From: Halobacteriales archaeon QS_9_67_15
GTDB lineage: Archaea; Halobacteriota; Halobacteria; Halobacteriales; Haloarculaceae
Length of the DNA stretch: 5,312 bases
NCBI GenBank assembly: GCA_003023165.1
Contig: PXSD01000160.1
Location: 1-5,312, forward strand
Direction: 5' to 3'
Of the stretch, positions 1-3,361 are shown piece by piece (position 1 is the stretch's first letter; every line of letters starts with the position of its first letter). A program made the translations under genes and the position numbers. Under the pieces are notes generated by a model. That model saw nothing but the letters and a program-made list of their open reading frames with translations. It made no database searches and was not told the origin of the DNA.

Positions 1-188
1 CGCTCGCAGAAAACCTCGATCGGGATTACCGGGCAGTCCACGACGATGTTTCGCTGCTCGCCGATCGCGGTCTGCTGTTCATCGTTGAGGACGGCCAGTC
101 GAAGTACCCGTACATCCCCTACGAGCGCATTCACCTTGACATCGAACTTGTCGGCGGAATGCCCGATGAAGAGCCCGCTCCGGCCTGA
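1..188 (+). CDS. C-terminal fragment of an HVO_A0114-type winged-helix DNA-binding protein
   Basis: Only the last 61 residues are in the window; the first complete codon begins at base 3 and the TGA stop is at 186-188. The fragment opens with LAENLDRDYRAVHDDVSLL, which reads as the turn and recognition helix of a winged helix-turn-helix. ADRGLLFIVEDGQSKYPYIP follows as the wing, and then comes an acidic tail with the segment YERIHLDIEL. This layout matches, from memory, the C-terminal half of the haloarchaeal HVO_A0114/COG4190 MarR-like family, whose members end with a similar PYxxIxxDIxL strand. Such proteins are presumed transcriptional regulators and are often encoded beside a small partner protein in what look like toxin-antitoxin pairs, but any partner would lie outside this window. 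The assignment rests on a fragment, so the family is likely and the target genes are unknown. Confidence 0.72.
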   Translation, partial: LAENLDRDYRAVHDDVSLLADRGLLFIVEDGQSKYPYIPYERIHLDIELVGGMPDEEPAPA

Positions 189-434
189 TGAATATTACTT
201 ATAATAGGAGTTACTGAAACGGCAAGCGGCGGCGCTATTCTGACTTCGATTTTCGCGGCGGCTTCTATCCGAATTCTGTAATTATCATTTGAAGAATATA
301 ATCCAGAAGCGCGATTCGACCGATTTCACCCGGCACACGGGGTGCATCCAAGCGTGAGTTGCCCTACTTCGGTGGAATCAGTCGATCCGTATCATTCACA
401 CATCTTTTTCCGGTCGGCCGCGGTGTGTTCGGGC
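189..434. other. AT-rich non-coding stretch upstream of the phosphohexomutase
   Basis: These 246 bases separate the regulator stop from the mutase start. The first half is clearly more AT-rich than the surrounding genes. It holds two TATA-like sequences on the + strand (199-206 and 295-302) and a run of five T at about 406-410, which could help terminate upstream transcription. I see no tRNA-like, rRNA-like or CRISPR-like structure and no convincing small gene. The mutase reading frame is open back to a GTG at 342, but the residues it would add do not resemble the family. Confidence 0.6.
295..302 (+). promoter_or_regulatory. Possible TATA box for the phosphohexomutase gene
   Basis: AATATAAT lies in an AT-rich patch about 130 bases before the preferred ATG at 435. 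If used, transcription would start around 325-330 and give a leader of roughly 105-110 bases, which is long for a haloarchaeon. A second TATA-like sequence, TTATAATA, is at 199-206. No good TATA box lies 25-30 bases before 435, so the true promoter is uncertain. Confidence 0.3.
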
Positions 435-1862
435 ATGACCGGAGACGCCGACGCTATCGATTTCGGAACCGACGGCTGGCGCGCAACGCTCGACATCTTC
501 ACCGCACCGCGCGTCCGCATGGTCGGACAGGCAGTGGCGACGTATCTCCGTGAGGCGGCAGACGGCGCCGCCGCGAGCGAGGGCGCGACGCTCGCAGTCG
601 GATACGACGCTCGCGAGACGTCGCGCGGGTTCGCGGAGGAGCTCGCCCGGGTTCTCGCCGGCAACGGGTTCGACGTGCTCGTCCCCAAGCGGGACCTCCC
701 GACGCCGGTCGTCGCCCGGACGGTCCGCGAGCGCGGCCTCGCCGGCGGCCTGATGGTCACCGCCTCGCACAACCCGCCCGAGTACAACGGCGTGAAGTTC
801 ATCCCCGGCGACGGTGCGCCGGCGCTCCCCGACGTGACCGACGCGCTGGAGGCGTCCCTCGCCGAGCCCGACCCGCTCCCCGAAGACGAGTGGGGCTCGG
901 TCACGGAGACCGACCTCGTCGGCCCCTACAGCGAACACGTCCTCGACGCCGTCGACGCCGACCTCTCGGGCCTCTCCGTCGTGTACGATGCGATACACGG
1001 GAGCGGACGCGGCGTCACCGACGACCTCCTCGAACGCGCCGGTGCGGACGTCGAACGCCGCCGCTGTGACCGCGACCCGGAGTTCGGCGGCGAATCGCCG
1101 GAACCCTCCGCGGAGCGGCTCGAACCGCTCGCCGAACGGGTCGCCGAGTCCGACGCCGACCTCGGTATCGCGAACGACGGCGATGCCGACCGCGTGACCG
1201 TCGTCACGCCCGACCGCGGCGTGCTCGACCCGAACCTCTTCTTCGCCGCCACCTACGACGCGCTGCTCGAGGGCGAGTTCTGGTCGAGCGAGCAGTCGAC
1301 TGGCGGCGACGTGGTCCGGACCGTGTCCACGAGCAGCATCGTCGACCGCGTCGCAGACGCCCACGGCCAGTCCGTCCGCGAGACGGCGGTCGGCTTCAAG
1401 TGGGTCGCCGAGGCGATGGGCGAACACGACGCGCTCGTGGGCGGCGAGGAGAGCGGCGGCTTCGGGCTGACCGCACACGTCCGGAACAAGGACGGCGTCG
1501 CGGTCGCGCTCCTCGCGGCCGCCATCACCGACGCCCAGTCCTACGACGAGCGGATCGACGGCCTGCTCGACAGCCACGGCGGCATCGTCCAGGACCGCGT
1601 CAGCGTCGACTGCCCCGACGACCGAAAGGCGGGCGTCCTCGCGGACCTCGAAGACGCCCTGCCGGAGGCACTCGCCGGGTCGACGGTCGAAGACGTCTCG
1701 ACGGTCGACGGGTTCAAGATCTTCCTCGCGGACGGCACGTGGCTCCTGATCCGACCCAGCGGGACGGAGCCGAAGCTCCGGGTCTACGCCGAAGCGGGCT
1801 CGCAGGACCGCGTCGAGGAACTGCTCGACGCCGGTCGCGACCTCGTGGAACCGCTCGTCTGA
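435..1862 (+). CDS. Phosphohexomutase (phosphoglucomutase/phosphomannomutase family)
   Basis: A complete 475-residue enzyme of the alpha-D-phosphohexomutase superfamily, a cytoplasmic metalloenzyme that moves phosphate between C1 and C6 of a hexose through a phosphoserine and a bisphosphate intermediate. All four signatures are present: the catalytic loop TASHNPPEYNGVKF with the phosphorylated Ser at residue 111, the Mg-binding loop DGDADR at 248-253, the sugar-specificity loop GGEESGGFG at 336-344, and the phosphate-binding loop RPSGTEPKLRVYAE at 440-453. The N-terminal FGTDGWRA (10-17) also fits. The ATG at 435 is preferred because family homology starts at once after it; upstream GTG codons at 342 and 423 would add up to 31 unlike residues. 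The Tyr in the serine loop and the EESGG sugar loop point to a glucose/mannose mutase more than a GlmM phosphoglucosamine mutase, but the substrate cannot be settled from sequence. It probably feeds sugar nucleotide synthesis for glycosylation or cell-surface polymers. Confidence 0.93.
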   Translation: MTGDADAIDFGTDGWRATLDIFTAPRVRMVGQAVATYLREAADGAAASEGATLAVGYDARETSRGFAEELARVLAGNGFDVLVPKRDLPTPVVARTVRERGLAGGLMVTASHNPPEYNGVKFIPGDGAPALPDVTDALEASLAEPDPLPEDEWGSVTETDLVGPYSEHVLDAVDADLSGLSVVYDAIHGSGRGVTDDLLERAGADVERRRCDRDPEFGGESPEPSAERLEPLAERVAESDADLGIANDGDADRVTVVTPDRGVLDPNLFFAATYDALLEGEFWSSEQSTGGDVVRTVSTSSIVDRVADAHGQSVRETAVGFKWVAEAMGEHDALVGGEESGGFGLTAHVRNKDGVAVALLAAAITDAQSYDERIDGLLDSHGGIVQDRVSVDCPDDRKAGVLADLEDALPEALAGSTVEDVSTVDGFKIFLADGTWLLIRPSGTEPKLRVYAEAGSQDRVEELLDAGRDLVEPLV

Positions 1863-1874
1863 GGCGTCGCGGCG

Positions 1875-2324
1875 TCACTCCTCGGTCGCTGGGTCGCCGC
1901 ACAACTCGCCGCGGTACCGCTCTCGGTCGCTGTGCTCGACCGGTCCGGTCGCGAACCCCAGCGACTCGTAGAACGGCCGGACCTTCGAGTCGAACTCGGC
2001 GACCAGGCGACCGTGCTGCTCGGCCGCCGCGGCGACGAGCGCCCGTCCGATCCCCTGCGCTCGGCGGGCTCGCCGGACCGCGATAGCGTCGATTTCAGCC
2101 GTCGATCCGATGTCACCAGCGTCTCGCGGAACGGTGACGAGCGCACCGAGGACGGTCGCGCTGGCGATATCGCCGCTCGCCCGGACGGCGACGAACGCCG
2201 CGTCGCGCTCGACGCTCAGGCGAACCCGATCGGCGTCCGTTTCGAGCGCGGCGGCGTCGAGGACTCCCAGAACGTCGGTCAGGTCGTCGGTTGTCGCCGG
2301 TCGGACGGTCACGTCAGAGACCAT
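1875..2324 (-). CDS. GNAT-family N-acetyltransferase
   Basis: A 149-residue single-domain GCN5-related N-acetyltransferase, which transfers acetyl from acetyl-CoA to an amine; the substrate is unknown. The fold can be followed in order: strand 1 and helix 1 (VTVRPATTDDLTDVLGVLD, 5-23), a central strand with AEIDAIAV (76-83), and acetyl-CoA motif A RRAQGIGRAL (87-96), containing R-x-x-G-x-G. The C-terminal motif B follows, with VRPFYESLGF at 115-124, where Tyr119 is the usual candidate general acid. The ATG at 2324-2322 is chosen because the GNAT fold begins right after it. The frame stays open upstream to 2465, but those residues are Arg/Ser-rich and look like antisense or intergenic translation. 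The gene converges on the phosphohexomutase with only 12 bases between the two stop codons, so the two transcripts probably overlap at their 3' ends. Confidence 0.87.
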   Translation of the reverse strand: MVSDVTVRPATTDDLTDVLGVLDAAALETDADRVRLSVERDAAFVAVRASGDIASATVLGALVTVPRDAGDIGSTAEIDAIAVRRARRAQGIGRALVAAAAEQHGRLVAEFDSKVRPFYESLGFATGPVEHSDRERYRGELCGDPATEE

Positions 2325-2347
2325 CGGCTCACTCCCGGACACCGCCC

Positions 2348-2354
2348 GTGATAG
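2348..2354 (-). promoter_or_regulatory. Weak TATA-like element before the acetyltransferase
   Basis: On the minus strand the sequence CTATCAC sits about 24-30 bases before the acetyltransferase ATG, which is where a haloarchaeal TATA box lies for a leaderless transcript. The match to a consensus box is poor. A stronger minus-strand box (TTATATTA, 2527-2534) lies about 200 bases upstream and could serve instead, with a long leader. Confidence 0.25.
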
Positions 2355-2519
2355 TCGGGTTCGTGGTGAAAACGACGGACCACGACCGACTCGCCGCCTG
2401 CCACCGAGCAGGAGTCCGACCCGACGCTCGGTACGTCGAACGCCGTCCCCGGATCTGAGCGACACATCGCTCCGCTGTATGTGACCACCAATAACTACTT
2501 TAGCGTGAATCCCTCACGA

Positions 2520-2527
2520 ACGATCGT
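2520..2527. repeat. 8-base perfect palindrome ACGATCGT abutting the CBS gene TATA box
   Basis: ACGATCGT is its own reverse complement and ends at the first base of the TATA box at 2527. It lies where the TFB recognition element and common archaeal operators are found. This is a short palindrome, so chance is a real possibility; a role as an operator half or a TFB-contact site is inference only. Confidence 0.25.
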
Positions 2528-2537
2528 AATATAAGTA
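2527..2537 (+). promoter_or_regulatory. TATA box for the CBS-domain gene (leaderless promoter)
   Basis: TAATATAAGTA stands out in a GC-rich genome and is centred about 31 bases before the ATG at 2563. Archaeal transcription starts about 25-27 bases downstream of the TATA centre, so the mRNA should begin within a few bases of the start codon. No Shine-Dalgarno sequence is seen before the ATG, which agrees with a leaderless transcript. The core reads almost as well on the other strand (TTATATTA), so divergent transcription toward the acetyltransferase is possible. Confidence 0.65.
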
Positions 2538-2562
2538 GAAAAATAGATCGGTCAATCGACTC

Positions 2563-2979
2563 ATGGACCAGAGCATACTTGATCACCCAGTACGCGAAAT
2601 AATGAACAGTCCAGTCCGGACGGTCGACTACGACATGGCAGTGACGGATGCGGCCCGGATACTGTTGCGCCGGGATATCGGGTCACTCGTCGTCAAAAAC
2701 GGCGAGATCGAGGGGATCGTCACGGAGTCGGACATCGTCGAAGCGGTCGGCGCGGAACACGACACCGACCGGATGACCGTCGGACAGCTGATGACCAAAG
2801 CCGTTCTCACGGTCGACTCGGCAGAGTCGATCGAGGTCGCCTGCGAGCGGATGCGCGCCAACGAAATCAAGAAGCTCCCCGTCACAGACGGGGAGGAGCT
2901 CGTCGGCATCGTCACGACGACAGATGTCACCTGCTCACTCGTGCCCGGACTCGACGAGGTCATCACGTCGTACCAGTGA
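2563..2979 (+). CDS. Two-CBS-domain protein
   Basis: A 138-residue protein made only of a tandem pair of CBS domains (a Bateman module). The first covers about residues 9-62 (VREIMNSPVRTVDYDM through GIVTESDIVEAV). The second covers about 72-127 (VGQLMTKAVLTVDSAE through GIVTTTDVTCSL). The repeated GIVTxxD at 51-57 and 115-121 is the typical nucleotide-ribose contact motif of CBS domains, with Asp57 and Asp121 as expected contact residues. Such modules bind adenine nucleotides or related ligands and act as sensors. No catalytic, DNA-binding or membrane domain is attached, so this protein probably acts through a partner that the sequence does not reveal. The ATG at 2563 is supported by the TATA box 31 bases upstream. 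The gene converges on the SAMP2-like gene with 57 bases between stops and appears to be transcribed alone. Confidence 0.92.
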   Translation: MDQSILDHPVREIMNSPVRTVDYDMAVTDAARILLRRDIGSLVVKNGEIEGIVTESDIVEAVGAEHDTDRMTVGQLMTKAVLTVDSAESIEVACERMRANEIKKLPVTDGEELVGIVTTTDVTCSLVPGLDEVITSYQ

Positions 2980-3036
2980 GCGGGACCGTGTGGCCGCGAT
3001 GGGAGCGAACGCACAGCGCCCGAACGCAGCGGCCGA
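2980..3036. other. Short convergent intergenic stretch
   Basis: These 57 bases lie between the stop codons of the CBS gene and the SAMP2-like gene. There is no T-run of the kind that terminates archaeal transcription on either strand. The only inverted repeat noted is GGCCGC/GCGGCC (2992-2997 and 3029-3034) with a 31-base loop, which is too weak to call a terminator. Confidence 0.5.
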
Positions 3037-3237
3037 TCACCCGCCTTTGACGAGTCGAAGGACCTCCACGCTGTCCGCATCGACAGCGGCGTCCTCGGGG
3101 ACGGGGCGGCCGTCGACGAGGATCGACACCTCGTGGGGGCCGTATGGGAGCGGGTCCAGCAGGTCGGCGTAGGTGGCCCGTTCGTCGACCTCGACCTCGT
3201 GGGTGTCTTCGCCGGCGACAGCGACAGTGACGCGCAT
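3037..3237 (-). CDS. samp2: SAMP2-like ubiquitin-fold modifier / sulfur carrier
   Basis: A 66-residue beta-grasp protein ending in Gly-Gly (VLRLVKGG). It matches the length and pattern of haloarchaeal SAMP2: an N-terminal strand MRVTVAVAGE, the acidic segment EVEVDERATYADLL, the highly typical core PHEVSILVDGRPVPED (35-50), and the free C-terminal diglycine. In Haloferax volcanii SAMP2 is adenylated by the E1-like UbaA, then either joined to lysines of target proteins (sampylation, linked to proteasomal turnover) or used as a sulfur carrier for tRNA thiolation. The ATG at 3237-3235 gives exactly the family length. The frame stays open upstream to 3468, but that part overlaps rfcS antisense and is not coding. 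The gene is divergent from rfcS; to my recollection SAMP2 and a clamp-loader small subunit are also neighbours in Haloferax. Position 58 is Glu, not Lys, and Lys64 is the only lysine. Confidence 0.93.
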   Translation of the reverse strand: MRVTVAVAGEDTHEVEVDERATYADLLDPLPYGPHEVSILVDGRPVPEDAAVDADSVEVLRLVKGG

Positions 3238-3260
3238 GTCCGTGGATCGGTGTCGTCGGG

Positions 3261-3266
3261 CTTGAG
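3261..3266 (-). promoter_or_regulatory. Weak TATA-like element for the SAMP2-like gene
   Basis: On the minus strand CTCAAG lies 24-29 bases before the SAMP2 start codon, the spacing expected of a leaderless haloarchaeal promoter. The match is poor and rests mostly on position. Confidence 0.3.
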
Positions 3267-3330
3267 CGTGTCGTCCCGCAGTCGCCAGGGTGGACGGACC
3301 TGACCGGGACGGTCGGCCACTACTCGGTAG

Positions 3331-3337
3331 GTTTACG
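3331..3337 (+). promoter_or_regulatory. TATA-like element for rfcS
   Basis: GTTTACG lies 25-31 bases before the rfcS ATG at 3362, in an otherwise GC-rich stretch. Spacing fits a leaderless transcript, and there is no Shine-Dalgarno sequence before the ATG. The element is a moderate match to a haloarchaeal TATA box. Confidence 0.45.
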
Positions 3338-3361
3338 GACGGCCGTCGCCTCCGTCCGGAC

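Noticed and set aside
342..434. N-terminal extension of the phosphohexomutase from GTG at 342
   Set aside because: The 31 added residues are Ser/Cys/His-rich, lack the acidic bias of the rest and have no counterpart at the start of the family; homology begins at the ATG at 435.
396..1577. 393-codon open frame antisense to the phosphohexomutase
   Set aside because: It mirrors a strongly conserved gene. Long antisense frames arise in GC-rich haloarchaeal DNA from codon bias, and the translation shows no recognisable domain.
1400..2086. 228-codon open frame in + overlapping the mutase end and the acetyltransferase
   Set aside because: The translation is dominated by Arg and Pro, typical of an out-of-frame reading, and it overlaps two well-supported genes.
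2325..2465. Upstream extension of the acetyltransferase to a 196-residue form
   Set aside because: The extra residues are Arg/Ser/Gly-rich with no GNAT features, and the fold starts immediately after the ATG at 2324.
2992..3034. Inverted repeat GGCCGC/GCGGCC as a terminator between the CBS and SAMP2 genes
   Set aside because: Only six base pairs with a 31-base loop and no T-run; archaeal termination depends on T-rich tracts, and such repeats occur by chance in GC-rich DNA.
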